The translations under genes were made by a program, and so were the position numbers. From JBDTDV01 sp039922875 (GTDB taxonomy: Bacteria; Actinomycetota; Actinomycetes; Actinomycetales; Microbacteriaceae): DNA of 44,691 nucleotides. The stretch lies in the NCBI GenBank assembly GCA_039922875.1, contig JBDTDV010000060.1, positions 1-44,691 on the forward strand. The letters run 5' to 3'. Shown one piece after another: positions 1 to 8,625 of the stretch. How positions within the stretch are numbered: position 1 is the first letter of the stretch; each line of letters opens with the position of its first letter. A model generated the notes under the pieces. That model saw nothing but the letters and a program-made list of their open reading frames with translations, made no database searches and was not told the DNA's origin.

Positions 1-1
1 C

Positions 2-535
2 TCGGTGGCGTTGATCGGCTTCGGCCTGGATTCACTGGTCGAAGTGCTTTCAGCCGCGGCGGTCGCGTGGCAGTTCTCCCGGAAAGACCCGGAACAGTAT
101 GAGAAGGCGACCCTGCGGGTCATCGCCCTCGCGTTCTTCGCGCTGGCCGGCTATGTCGCCGTGAACGCTATTTTGCCGCTTACCGGGGTGGTCCGCGTCG
201 AGCACAGTGTGCCGGGCATCGTGATCACCGCGCTGAGTGTCATAGTGATGCCGTTTCTGTCGTGGCTTGAGCGTCGTACGGGCCGGGAGCTCGGGTCGGC
301 CAGTGCCGTCGCCGATTCCAAGCAAACGCTGGTATGCACCTATCTGTCGGCGGCGGTACTGCTCGGGCTCGTTGTCAACGGCTTGTTCGGGTGGGCGTGG
401 GCGGATTCGGCCGCAGCCCTTGTGATCGGGGTCCTGGCGGTCCGAGAGGGCATCGAAGCGTGGAATGGCGATACCTGCGCGACCCCGGTAGGAATGCTCG
501 CTGGCGAGGATCCGGCCGTTCCGACCGATGCGTGA
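2..535 (+). CDS. Cation diffusion facilitator-like transporter, 5'-truncated
   Basis: The open frame runs in from the left edge, so the true start lies outside the window; about 177 codons remain. The visible part starts in a transmembrane helix with the GLDSLVE motif typical of cation diffusion facilitator (CDF) proteins, where an acidic residue lines the metal site. Four further hydrophobic helices follow, the last containing WADSAAALVIG, another CDF-like metal-site helix. The C-terminal tail is short, so the usual cytoplasmic ferredoxin-like domain appears to be absent. The role is probably proton-coupled efflux of a divalent metal, but the substrate cannot be read from the sequence. The gene is convergent with the DUF2254 gene 24 bases downstream. 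Confidence 0.7.
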   Translation, partial: SVALIGFGLDSLVEVLSAAAVAWQFSRKDPEQYEKATLRVIALAFFALAGYVAVNAILPLTGVVRVEHSVPGIVITALSVIVMPFLSWLERRTGRELGSASAVADSKQTLVCTYLSAAVLLGLVVNGLFGWAWADSAAALVIGVLAVREGIEAWNGDTCATPVGMLAGEDPAVPTDA

Positions 536-559
536 GCAAAGGCCACTGCGCAATAAACG

Positions 560-1927
560 CTACTGCGCGATGTGGGCGGTGACCTCTTTCGTTGCGGCGA
601 GCAAATCCGTAACTGCTGCGGGGTTCGAGTCGTCGTGCTGAAGCTGCTGCTCTAATGCTTCGAGTTGCTTTGCAAGCGCCGCGCGAACGTCGCCGTCGTG
701 GCAGGTGTACGCGAGATCCGAGATCACTTGGAGAAAGCGCGTCACCACAGACGGGTCGGCGGCGCCGTAGTGCCGGATTTGCGACAGTGCGTTGTGGACG
801 CTCTCTCCCGGCCGTCGCGTCATGGTCACCACGCATAACCACCCGTCCGGGCCGACGAGTCCCGCGGGAAGTTGCGGAAGAGCAACAATGCGGGAAATGA
901 GTGCGCTCAGATGCCCCAGAGCGTGGACTGCCGTCGTCGGATCGTTGATGCCAGGCGACAGTGCGCGTACCCCGATGTCTACGATTTGTTGCACTCCGTA
1001 ATCGACGTCTTGAGCTGCGGTCCGTTCGTATCCGATTGCATGCGCCCCCCTTACCGCGTTCTGCACCTCCATCGGGTCGGGACCCGCGTCGTGGTCCGGG
1101 TGCGTCCACCAGAATGCCAGCGGCGTGTCGGTGACAATGTTGTCACCGACTCTTTTGACCTCTTCGATCACGATTCCTCGGGAATCGGCGAAACCGACCA
1201 GCGCAACCCGGTCGCGGCTGGTGATGAAACCGGATGACGTTGCGGTCACGGTGTTCTTTGTCTCTGGCGTACGAATCCTGAGCGGATAGCCTTCCGCGGC
1301 AGCATAGCCGTCACCGACGAGGTCGATTGTCCGATCCGTTTCGGCGTGAATGCTCTTGAGGATGGTCTCTACCCGCAACTGTGCGGCGAGGTGGGCGAGG
1401 AAGAACACCAGCATGATCACGCTGATCAGGGTCAGCGCGAAGCCCGCCGTCACTGCGATCCGAGGCACGAACTCCGAGGCATCGTTAGTTGCGCTCCTGA
1501 CCGATCGCAGCACCGTGATCGAGTACGCGAAGGTGCCCAGGAAGACCGCGAGCGTCGTGTGCACGCGGCGGTCACGGGCGAAAAGGCGCAGCACCCGAGG
1601 CGATGCCTGGCTGCTTGCCAACTGCAACGCCACCACGGTGAGAGAGAACGTCAACGAGGTCGCGGTGATGAGCGACCCTGCAATCGAGGACAGCACCGAC
1701 CTGGCCGTCTCCGCACCACCGTTGAAGATAACCGAATCGACCTCGGCCGAAAGCCCAGCGTCGATCAACAGATCGATCCGCGGCAGCACAACGCCGAGCG
1801 CGACGGACAGCAGCACCGCGGCAACGGGCAGTGGCCAGAGCCGGGACTCTACGGACTCTGTAATCCGCGCCAGCCACGCGCGAGCTCGGGTTCCGCCGCC
1901 GCGACTTCTTCGGCCTTCCGCTGGCAT
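560..1927 (-). CDS. DUF2254 family membrane protein
   Basis: This 455-residue protein matches the DUF2254 family of predicted membrane proteins. It has four clear hydrophobic segments in the first 190 residues, at about 33-52, 85-105, 128-145 and 165-185. The family signature ALSPGINDPTTAVHALGHLS lies in the soluble C-terminal half. DUF2254 proteins have no established biochemical function. The start is an ATG after an Arg/Gly-rich tail. It is divergent from the Crp/Fnr-type regulator with 245 bases between them, so it need not belong to the operon beyond. Confidence 0.85.
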   Translation of the reverse strand: MPAEGRRSRGGGTRARAWLARITESVESRLWPLPVAAVLLSVALGVVLPRIDLLIDAGLSAEVDSVIFNGGAETARSVLSSIAGSLITATSLTFSLTVVALQLASSQASPRVLRLFARDRRVHTTLAVFLGTFAYSITVLRSVRSATNDASEFVPRIAVTAGFALTLISVIMLVFFLAHLAAQLRVETILKSIHAETDRTIDLVGDGYAAAEGYPLRIRTPETKNTVTATSSGFITSRDRVALVGFADSRGIVIEEVKRVGDNIVTDTPLAFWWTHPDHDAGPDPMEVQNAVRGAHAIGYERTAAQDVDYGVQQIVDIGVRALSPGINDPTTAVHALGHLSALISRIVALPQLPAGLVGPDGWLCVVTMTRRPGESVHNALSQIRHYGAADPSVVTRFLQVISDLAYTCHDGDVRAALAKQLEALEQQLQHDDSNPAAVTDLLAATKEVTAHIAQ

Positions 1928-2172
1928 GCCACTGCGCCCCTCCCGAACCGAAATGCCCGGCGTTCAGGCAATTCCCGAGTTCTGTCACGATACACTCACT
2001 CGCTTCACAACGCTTCGCTTCGCCATGCCTGGCTTCAGAATCCCGGGCCGAGGAATTGTCGGGGTGCGCCGAATACGTCGTGGCATTGTGTGTCCCAGAT
2101 TGCGGAATGGCTGGTCGAGGTTGGCGTACGGTGATGGTCTCGCTTCATTGAAGACAGATCACGAGGAGTCAC
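1928..2172. promoter_or_regulatory. Divergent intergenic region, DUF2254 / Crp-type regulator
   Basis: This is the 245-base gap between divergent genes. I see no convincing coding capacity, no long inverted repeat and no clear TGTGA-N6-TCACA Crp box. A strong ribosome binding site (GAGGAG, 2163-2168) precedes the ATG at 2173. Promoters for both genes presumably lie here, but I could not fix a -35/-10 pair. Confidence 0.35.
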
Positions 2173-2955
2173 ATGTCTGATAACTGGTCTGAGGGGTTCG
2201 AGGAGATCCTCAGTGATGATCACGCCGTAAGGCCGCAGGCTCATCGTCCCGAAGCTCCCGGAGCTTCGGCGCCGAGCTTCAGCTGTTTCAGTGAGGTCGA
2301 ACTATTTGCTGACCTCAGCCCGGCGGAGATCGAGACCATGGATCTTATGGCTCCCGCGCAGGCATACCATCGCGGTGATCTGGTGTTCAGCCAGAGCCAG
2401 CCGGTGACCGCGCTGTTCATTCTCAAACGCGGGCGGGTGCGCATCTTCAGGGTCACCGAAGACGGTAAGGCGCTGACCATGGGCATCCTGGAGCCTGGCG
2501 CGGTTTTCGGCGAGATGGCCCTGATCGGCCAGCGGATGCAGGACAACTATGCCGAAGCCATCGAGGACTCGGCGATCTGCCGACTGGGTGTTCAAGATGT
2601 TGAACGGTTCCTCCTCTCCGATCCGCGGATTGCGGTGCGCATCTCCCGGCTTTTAGGCGCGCGGGTCGCCCGGCTCGAAGAGCGGCTCACCGATCTGGCC
2701 CACCGACCGTTGTCCGCGCGGGTGGCCCGGACCCTGATCACGCTGAGTGACTCCGGAGCCTCGAGTCGATTCGGATCCAAACGAGCGGTACGCATTACCC
2801 ACGAGCAGCTGGCCGGTTTGGTAGGAGCAACGCGGGAGGCGACCAGCAAGACGATGGCCGAACTCGGTGCGCAACAGCTCATCAAGCAGGCACGTGGCAA
2901 GGTGATCATCCTCGACCGCGTGGCTCTTGGTGCCACGGCAAGAAGAACGGCATGA
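2173..2955 (+). CDS. Crp/Fnr-family transcriptional regulator
   Basis: The 260-residue protein has an N-terminal cyclic-nucleotide-binding-type beta barrel (about 40-155, with GAVFGEMALIG as the phosphate-binding-cassette-like stretch), a long dimerisation helix and a C-terminal winged helix (about 190-250; recognition segment GATREATSKTMAEL). There are only two cysteines and no FNR-type N-terminal cluster, so an oxygen-sensing 4Fe-4S switch is unlikely; the ligand is unknown. The first 38 residues are a non-conserved extension. The start follows GAGGAG by 4 bases. It lies 61 bases upstream of the radical SAM gene in the same direction and is the obvious candidate regulator of that operon, which is an inference from position. 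Confidence 0.9.
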   Translation: MSDNWSEGFEEILSDDHAVRPQAHRPEAPGASAPSFSCFSEVELFADLSPAEIETMDLMAPAQAYHRGDLVFSQSQPVTALFILKRGRVRIFRVTEDGKALTMGILEPGAVFGEMALIGQRMQDNYAEAIEDSAICRLGVQDVERFLLSDPRIAVRISRLLGARVARLEERLTDLAHRPLSARVARTLITLSDSGASSRFGSKRAVRITHEQLAGLVGATREATSKTMAELGAQQLIKQARGKVIILDRVALGATARRTA

Positions 2956-3016
2956 GGAAGCCTCCTCCGCCCTTCGTCGCTTCCATTCGTCGTCGTGTCA
3001 ATTCGAGGGAGTAATA

Positions 3017-4507
3017 ATGTCTGCAACACGGTCCATTCACGCGGGAGGAAGCCTCGCAGCGGCATTGAAAAGGTGGGAGCTGCAGACGCGCCCGGTGCAC
3101 CCGGATTCCCGAGCGGCGTTAGACCTGCGCTGGGCGGAGTTGCCCGAGAGCGTCAAGACTTCCAGTCAGCTTATTGGCCGGTGCGCGGTCGGCTGCGAAG
3201 GCACTCACGGAGTATTTCCTAAATGCAACCTGACCTGCTCTCCCTGTTACCACTCGGCAGACGCGAACAAGGTCCGCATCGACGGGGCGCACACCCTCAC
3301 CGAGGTCGCCGTGCAAATGGCGTTTCTGAAAAGCCTGCGCGGGCCCCGGGCGCACGCGCAACTGATCGGCGGCGAGGTCAGCCTGTTGCCTGCGGAAGAT
3401 CACGCGGCTGCGCTGCTGGCGATGCGAGCGCAGGGGCGTGAGCCGATGTCGATGACCCACGGTGACTTCGACTACCAGTATTTGCTTGACGTCGTCCTGG
3501 GGCCCGATGGGATGCCCCGGTTTGACAAAGTGTCGTTCGCAGGCCATTTCGATTCCCTGATGCGAGGCCGCAAGGGTGCCGTTCGCCCGCACAGCGAGGC
3601 AGAGCTGAATCCGTTTCGCCAAGCATTCGCGGAGATGTTCCTCGACCTGAAGCGTGATCACAAGGTGAACTCATACATCGCTCACAACATGACCGTCACC
3701 CCGTCAAACCTCGACCAGGTCGGTCAGGTCACTCATGACGTGCTGGAGATGCCATACGACATGATGTCGTTTCAGCCTGCGGCGTACATCGGCGATGACC
3801 GGCGGTGGAAAGAGAACTTTGACGAGGTCACCATCGACGACGTCTGGGAGCGCATCGAGGACGGTGCGGGCCAGAAGCTGCCGTGGCAGGCAACACAGTT
3901 CGGCCACCCCCTCTGCAACCGGTCGACGGTCGGGTTGCGCGTGGACGGAACCTTTGCCGCGCTGCTGGATCCCGGCAACCCAAAGGACTTGGCCGCCCGC
4001 GACCGGTTTCTGAACCATTTCGGCGGCATGATCTTCGGCGATGTGCCCAAGGCCGCCTTGACCGTCAAGATAGCTCGCGCGCTTGCCGCGCATCCGGGGG
4101 ATATCGCGCCTCTTCTGGGGCTGGTCCGTCGAGTCATCCGCCGCGCCGGCGGATTACGGCGTCTCGCCCGCGCGCTGAAAGCGGGTCGGGTCGGTTTCAG
4201 AACGTTTGTGGTGCACAATTTCATGGATGCGGCCGTTGTGGCGCCGGCCTGGGAGCTGATGAAGAAGGGCGTGGTCAGCGACGATCCCGCTTTGAAGCAG
4301 ACGCAGGAGCGGCTGGGATCGTGCATGTACGCGATGAGCCATCCCGAAACCGGTGAACTGATTCCAGCCTGTGTGCAGCACTCCGTGCTCGACCCGGTAG
4401 AGAATGTGGGGCTTCGACGGATCCTCCCGCTGATCCCGAACACTGCCGCCGCTCGCCCCCGCCCGGTCGGACTCACCCCGGTTCGTCGCATCGGCAGCCA
4501 CCGATGA
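3017..4507 (+). CDS. Radical SAM enzyme heading an ynj-like operon
   Basis: The 496-residue protein carries CNLTCSPC (Cys70, Cys74, Cys77), the CxxxCxxC motif that binds the radical SAM 4Fe-4S cluster. Two more cysteines lie just before it (Cys56, Cys60). Others sit in the C-terminal half (HPLCNRS, GSCMYAM, IPACVQH), suggesting one or more auxiliary clusters as in SPASM-like enzymes. GGEVSLL resembles the SAM-binding GGE motif. I chose the ATG at 3017, after GAGGGA, over an upstream in-frame start that would overlap the regulator. It overlaps the next gene by 4 bases (ATGA). The substrate is unknown. The motif differs from the CxxxCxHC pattern I know for ArsS-type arsenosugar enzymes. Confidence 0.88.
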   Translation: MSATRSIHAGGSLAAALKRWELQTRPVHPDSRAALDLRWAELPESVKTSSQLIGRCAVGCEGTHGVFPKCNLTCSPCYHSADANKVRIDGAHTLTEVAVQMAFLKSLRGPRAHAQLIGGEVSLLPAEDHAAALLAMRAQGREPMSMTHGDFDYQYLLDVVLGPDGMPRFDKVSFAGHFDSLMRGRKGAVRPHSEAELNPFRQAFAEMFLDLKRDHKVNSYIAHNMTVTPSNLDQVGQVTHDVLEMPYDMMSFQPAAYIGDDRRWKENFDEVTIDDVWERIEDGAGQKLPWQATQFGHPLCNRSTVGLRVDGTFAALLDPGNPKDLAARDRFLNHFGGMIFGDVPKAALTVKIARALAAHPGDIAPLLGLVRRVIRRAGGLRRLARALKAGRVGFRTFVVHNFMDAAVVAPAWELMKKGVVSDDPALKQTQERLGSCMYAMSHPETGELIPACVQHSVLDPVENVGLRRILPLIPNTAAARPRPVGLTPVRRIGSHR

Positions 4508-5769
4508 GGCGCGGCACAGTCCGCCACAGCGCCCGCGAGCGTCGCCGAGGCGCCTTGGGCCTGGCCGGCGTCGTGACGGCGGCGATCTTGGGGCTCACCG
4601 CCTGCTCCGGCCAAGAGCCCCAGACGTCATCCCTCTCGTCATGGAGCCAGATACAGTCCGCAGCCAAGGGCGAAACCGTCAACCTGTGGATGTATGGCGG
4701 AGACCAGCAGGGCAACAGTTACGTCGACAATCATCTGATTCCCGCAGCGGCCAAGGAAGGCGTGACGCTAAAACGGGTGCCTGTCACCGACACCAAGGAC
4801 GCGCTCAACCGCATCCTGTCCGAGAAACAGGCCGGCCTCACCCACGGTTCCATCGATCTGGTGTGGGTCAACGGCAGCAATTTCGGCACCGGAAAACAAG
4901 CCGACGCCTGGAAATGCAACTGGACCCGCGTGCTTCCCAACATGAAGTACACCGACGCCGGCGACCCGCTCCTGAAAGATGACTTCGGGACCCCGGTCGA
5001 TGGCTGCGAGGCACCGTGGCACAAGGCCCAATTCGCTCTGGCCTACAACGCCGCCACTGTCACGAACCCGCCGCATTCGTTCGCGGAGCTGGCCACGTGG
5101 ATCACCGCAAATCCTGGACGATTCAGCTACCCCGCTCCGCCGGACTTCACCGGCTCCGTATTCGTGCGCGAAATGCTCTACAACACCTCCGGCGGCTATG
5201 CGAATGTCCCGCTCCAATTCAGCCAGAAGGTCTACGACGCTCTCACCCCTGAGCTGTATAAGAGGCTGAACGCTTTGAAGGCGTCGTTGTGGAAGAGCGG
5301 GTCGACCTACCCCAAAGATTCCGAGGCTCTCAACCAGCTGTACGCGGACAGACAGGTTGATTTCACGATGACGTACGGGCCGGCAACGTTGACAGATCTG
5401 GTGGCGAATGGCACCTACCCGCCCGAGACCAGGATCGCCACCATGGACGAAGGGACCGTAGGAAACGCCAGCTTCCTGGCCATCCCGTCCACTTCCGGTG
5501 CGAGCGCCGGAGCGATGGTCGTCGCCAATCTGGCGCTGTCACCGGCGCAACAGGCTCTCACGGCGGATCCGAAGGTGTGGGGCCAGTTCACCGTCCTCGA
5601 CCTGAGCAAGCTGTCCACCAGCGATCGGGCCGCATTCCAGAACCTACCCGCCTCACCGGTTGTCCCGCGCTATGACATCCTGTCGAAAAACGCGAACCCG
5701 GAGCTTTCCGCCGCCTGGGTTCCCGCGATCGATGACGGCTGGCGCACGAACGTGCAGTCGTCACAGTGA
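4504..5769 (+). CDS. ABC transporter solute-binding lipoprotein (YnjB-like)
   Basis: The 421-residue protein has an N-terminal basic region, a hydrophobic helix and a lipobox LTAC (Cys34), so it should be a lipid-anchored extracytoplasmic binding protein. The body matches family 1 extracellular solute-binding proteins, the fold used for thiamine, iron, polyamines and the uncharacterised E. coli YnjB. NLWMYGGDQQGN and the segment GSIDLVWVNGSNF are the recognisable parts. A cysteine pair flanks the KYTDAGDP segment and might form a disulfide. Genes for two permeases and an ATPase follow immediately, giving a complete importer. The ligand is not known. Confidence 0.85.
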   Translation: MRRGTVRHSARERRRGALGLAGVVTAAILGLTACSGQEPQTSSLSSWSQIQSAAKGETVNLWMYGGDQQGNSYVDNHLIPAAAKEGVTLKRVPVTDTKDALNRILSEKQAGLTHGSIDLVWVNGSNFGTGKQADAWKCNWTRVLPNMKYTDAGDPLLKDDFGTPVDGCEAPWHKAQFALAYNAATVTNPPHSFAELATWITANPGRFSYPAPPDFTGSVFVREMLYNTSGGYANVPLQFSQKVYDALTPELYKRLNALKASLWKSGSTYPKDSEALNQLYADRQVDFTMTYGPATLTDLVANGTYPPETRIATMDEGTVGNASFLAIPSTSGASAGAMVVANLALSPAQQALTADPKVWGQFTVLDLSKLSTSDRAAFQNLPASPVVPRYDILSKNANPELSAAWVPAIDDGWRTNVQSSQ

Positions 5770-5795
5770 CCCGCGAGCAGGTGAAAGGCGTGCCG

Positions 5796-6683
5796 ATGAC
5801 CCGCGCGAAAGTGACCCGCGCGCGGGCGACACCGATACCCCGGAAAGGTAGCGGTGCCCGCGCGGCCATGCTCATTCTGCCGGCGGTTGTCGTCGCCGGC
5901 TTCGTGGTCCTGGGGAGCCTCGGGATGCTGGTGGCGCAAAGCGCCGGCTTGTTGCCGTTCGTCGGGGAGCCCCGGCTCTCCGCGGACGCCTACTTCGCCA
6001 ATACCGCGGAACTTCCCCTGGCAATCGGAATATCCCTTGCAGTGTCTGCCGCGGCAACACTTCTAGCGGTCGTGGTCGGATTCACGGCGGCCGTTGTCGT
6101 ACTCCAGGGCCGCTGGAGTGGACGGATAGTGGAATGGGTCAGCGCCCTCACCATTCCGGTTCCGCACCTGGTCGGCGCCGCGACGATGGGGCTTCTGCTC
6201 AGCGACGGCGGATTCCTGGCTCGTCTCTTTCACGTTCCAGGGACGGGATGGCCGGCATTCGTCGGTGGCCCCTGGTGGAGCGCGACCGTCCTCGAATACG
6301 GATGGAAGGAGTCCGCGTTCGTCGCGCTGGTCGTCGTGGGGACCCTCGCCAGCAGGGTGAACCGTTACGACGAAACAGCCGCACTACTGGGCGCCGGCCG
6401 TGCCTCGCGACTGCGCCACGTCCTGCTGCCGTTGGCAACGCCGGCGCTGACTGTCTCGGCCGTGATCGTGTTCGTTTACACACTGGGATCCTACGAAGTG
6501 GCATGGCTTCTGGGCCGCGCGTACCCGGAGCCGTTACCGGTTATGGCGGTTCGGCTGTACAACTCGGTCACCCTTGCCTCGCGTCCGGAGGCGGCCGCAA
6601 TAGCGGTGATCACCGTCGTTCTATCCGGGGCTGCCGTGTTGGTCGCGTTCGGCCTGTTGAAGAGGACGCGTTTATGGCGATGA
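5796..6683 (+). CDS. ABC transporter permease (first YnjC-like half)
   Basis: This is a membrane permease of about 295 residues with six hydrophobic segments and an EAA-like loop (DETAALLGAGRASRLRHVLL) that contacts the ATPase. E. coli YnjC is, as I recall, one long protein with two such halves; here the halves are separate genes. Three in-frame starts exist: GTG 5766 overlaps the previous stop, GTG 5781, and ATG 5796. I prefer 5796 because AAAGG lies 7 bases upstream; 5766 is possible by translational coupling and would add 10 residues. It overlaps the second permease gene by 10 bases. Confidence 0.85.
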   Translation: MTRAKVTRARATPIPRKGSGARAAMLILPAVVVAGFVVLGSLGMLVAQSAGLLPFVGEPRLSADAYFANTAELPLAIGISLAVSAAATLLAVVVGFTAAVVVLQGRWSGRIVEWVSALTIPVPHLVGAATMGLLLSDGGFLARLFHVPGTGWPAFVGGPWWSATVLEYGWKESAFVALVVVGTLASRVNRYDETAALLGAGRASRLRHVLLPLATPALTVSAVIVFVYTLGSYEVAWLLGRAYPEPLPVMAVRLYNSVTLASRPEAAAIAVITVVLSGAAVLVAFGLLKRTRLWR

Positions 6684-7543
6684 CGGTGTTCTCCCGCGCC
6701 GAGCGCGACCCGCACCCACTGCAGCGTCGCCCGGGCACCGGGCTCAGCCGACCGCGAGGGCTCGGCCGGGTGGGGCGCGTCGGGCTCTCCCTCGGCCTGG
6801 CCTGCTGGTTTCTGCTCCCGCTTGCCCCCTTAGTCTTATGGGCTTTGGCCGACCGGTGGTCCTTTCCGAACGTCCTGCCCACTCGCTGGGGCAGCACCGG
6901 TCTCACTGCAGCACTCGCTCAGGGAGCGGCACCGGCGTTCCTTACTTCGCTGGGCTTAGGCCTCGTCGTCACACTCATCGCCACCCCACTGGGTACGATG
7001 GCCGCCCGCGCCGTCGCCGTGTACCGGGTCAGGGGCGCGGGTTGGCTCACCGTGCTTCTCTTTGCTCCGATCGCGCTGCCGGCGTTCGCAGTCGCAACGG
7101 GGCTCAACGTCATCCTGCTCCGTCTCCACACACCAAGCGTCGTCGGCGTCGTGGGAATCTTGGTTGTATACGCTTTGCCGTATACGACCTTTGTGATGCG
7201 CGCCGCATACGGGACCTATGACACCGGTTTCGAGGATGAAGCGCGGTTGCTCGGGGCGTCACGCCGGCAGGTCGTGACCCGCGTTCACCTTCCGCTGATT
7301 GCGCCGGCGCTGGCACGCGCTGCCTTCCTCGGCTTTCTGGTGGGTTGGAGCGATTACCTCGTCACGCTGCTGATCGGGGGCGGGCAGCTGGTCACCGTTC
7401 CCATCCTCGTCGCCTCCTCGGCTGCCGGGACGGGCAACACCGCTGTGACCGCCGTTCTCTCGGTGGCAGCGATTGTGCCGCCACTGGTATTCCTGGCCGT
7501 TCTGGAGAGAACTGGACGCCATCGAACTCGGGAGGAAACATGA
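6674..7543 (+). CDS. ABC transporter permease (second YnjC-like half)
   Basis: The 289-residue protein is a binding-protein-dependent transport permease with about six membrane helices and an EAA-like loop, EDEARLLGASRRQVVTRVHL. The upstream open frame is much longer, but homology begins only around the ATG at 6674, preceded by AGAGGA with a 7-base spacer; a second ATG two codons on (6680) is possible. The stop overlaps the ATPase start (ATGA). It is expected to pair with the preceding permease as a heterodimeric channel. Confidence 0.87.
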   Translation: MAMTVFSRAERDPHPLQRRPGTGLSRPRGLGRVGRVGLSLGLACWFLLPLAPLVLWALADRWSFPNVLPTRWGSTGLTAALAQGAAPAFLTSLGLGLVVTLIATPLGTMAARAVAVYRVRGAGWLTVLLFAPIALPAFAVATGLNVILLRLHTPSVVGVVGILVVYALPYTTFVMRAAYGTYDTGFEDEARLLGASRRQVVTRVHLPLIAPALARAAFLGFLVGWSDYLVTLLIGGGQLVTVPILVASSAAGTGNTAVTAVLSVAAIVPPLVFLAVLERTGRHRTREET

Positions 7544-8625
7544 GCGCCACCGTTATCGTGGATGCGATTACCAAAACCTTTTCGAGGGTCGGACCTCCTG
7601 CGGTGGACCACCTCTCGCTGCAGATCGCAGGTGGGCATTGTATTGCGGTGCTGGGCCCATCCGGATCCGGAAAGAGTACCCTGCTTCGGTTGGTGTGCGG
7701 CCTGGAACAACCGGACTCCGGCCGCGTCAGTGTGGCTGGGCAAGACATCACCGGCGTGGACCCCGAGAAACGCGGCATGGCCATGGTGTCGCAGCGACCG
7801 CTCTTGTTTCCTCATCTGAGTGTCATTGACAACGTCGCGTTCGCCGCGGTGGTTCGCGGGGTGCGTCGGCGTGCAGCGCGGGCCGACGCCACCCAGTTCC
7901 TGAATATGGTTCAGTTGGATGGGCTGGGCGGTCGGTCGTCGCACGAGTTGTCCGGAGGGCAGGCGCAAAGAGTGGCGCTGGCTCGCGCTTTGGCGGCTCG
8001 CCCCGCGGTTCTTCTGCTCGACGAACCGTTCAGCGCCCTGGATCTGGAATTGCGTCAGGAGATGCACCAGCTGTTGCGTGACATCCGAAACCTGGTGAAC
8101 TCGACCGTGATCCTGGTCACCCACGATCGTGATGAGGCCGCATCCCTCGCCGACACGATCGCGTTGGTCAACGCCGGCCGCCTGGTTCAGCACGGCACGG
8201 TGCAGGACCTGTATCGACGCCCGATTTCGGTCGAGGCGAGCCGTCTGATGGGGGGAAAGAACGAGATCCCGGGCACCATCGCTGCCGGGACTCACTATTC
8301 GGCGTGGGGGGCGTTTCCGGTTCCGGGTGGAACACCGGGTGCAGACGGATCCGGAATCCTGGTGGTTCGCCAGGAGAGCGTCGAGATCCTTACCGCGGGG
8401 ACAGCCGGAACCGAGGCCATTGTCAGCGCTGTGCAGCCGCTTGGCGCCCGCCAACTGGTGACCGTCCAGGCCGGGGAAGCCACCCTGCATGCGGAAACGA
8501 CGGCGTTCCGCGCCGTTGCCCTAGGTGATCGGGTTCGCGTGCGAATTCCCGCCGGCGAGCTCGCACTCGTCGATCGGGTAGCTGGCCCGCTGGCAGCACG
8601 GCAACCTCTGGTGCAGAATGCGTGA
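7540..8625 (+). CDS. ABC transporter ATP-binding protein (YnjD-like)
   Basis: The 361-residue ATPase has Walker A GPSGSGKST (39-47), signature LSGGQAQRVALARAL, Walker B VLLLDEPFSALD and the switch histidine in VTHDRDEA. The C-terminal 110 residues form a TOBE-like regulatory domain, as in importers of the iron/thiamine/polyamine class. The start is the ATG at 7540, preceded by GGAGG at 7531-7535. It overlaps the upstream permease by 4 bases and the downstream TVP38 gene by 8, so the import system and the membrane/lipid genes appear to be one transcript. Confidence 0.93.
   Translation: MSATVIVDAITKTFSRVGPPAVDHLSLQIAGGHCIAVLGPSGSGKSTLLRLVCGLEQPDSGRVSVAGQDITGVDPEKRGMAMVSQRPLLFPHLSVIDNVAFAAVVRGVRRRAARADATQFLNMVQLDGLGGRSSHELSGGQAQRVALARALAARPAVLLLDEPFSALDLELRQEMHQLLRDIRNLVNSTVILVTHDRDEAASLADTIALVNAGRLVQHGTVQDLYRRPISVEASRLMGGKNEIPGTIAAGTHYSAWGAFPVPGGTPGADGSGILVVRQESVEILTAGTAGTEAIVSAVQPLGARQLVTVQAGEATLHAETTAFRAVALGDRVRVRIPAGELALVDRVAGPLAARQPLVQNA

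Noticed and set aside
2173..2955. FNR-type oxygen sensor
   Set aside because: Only two cysteines are present and not in the N-terminal cluster pattern, so a 4Fe-4S switch is not supported.
3017..4507. Arsenosugar enzyme ArsS
   Set aside because: The radical SAM motif and surrounding sequence (CNLTCSPCYHS) do not match the ArsS pattern I know, although a nearby methyltransferase and phosphatidyltransferase made the idea tempting.
7354..8490. Long minus-strand frame opposite the ABC ATPase
   Set aside because: The ATPase on the plus strand has every expected motif; the antisense translation has none.
4504..8625. Thiamine importer feeding thiL
   Set aside because: The binding protein resembles the broad family that includes ThiB, but there is no TPP riboswitch and thiL lies 29 kb away in an unrelated operon.
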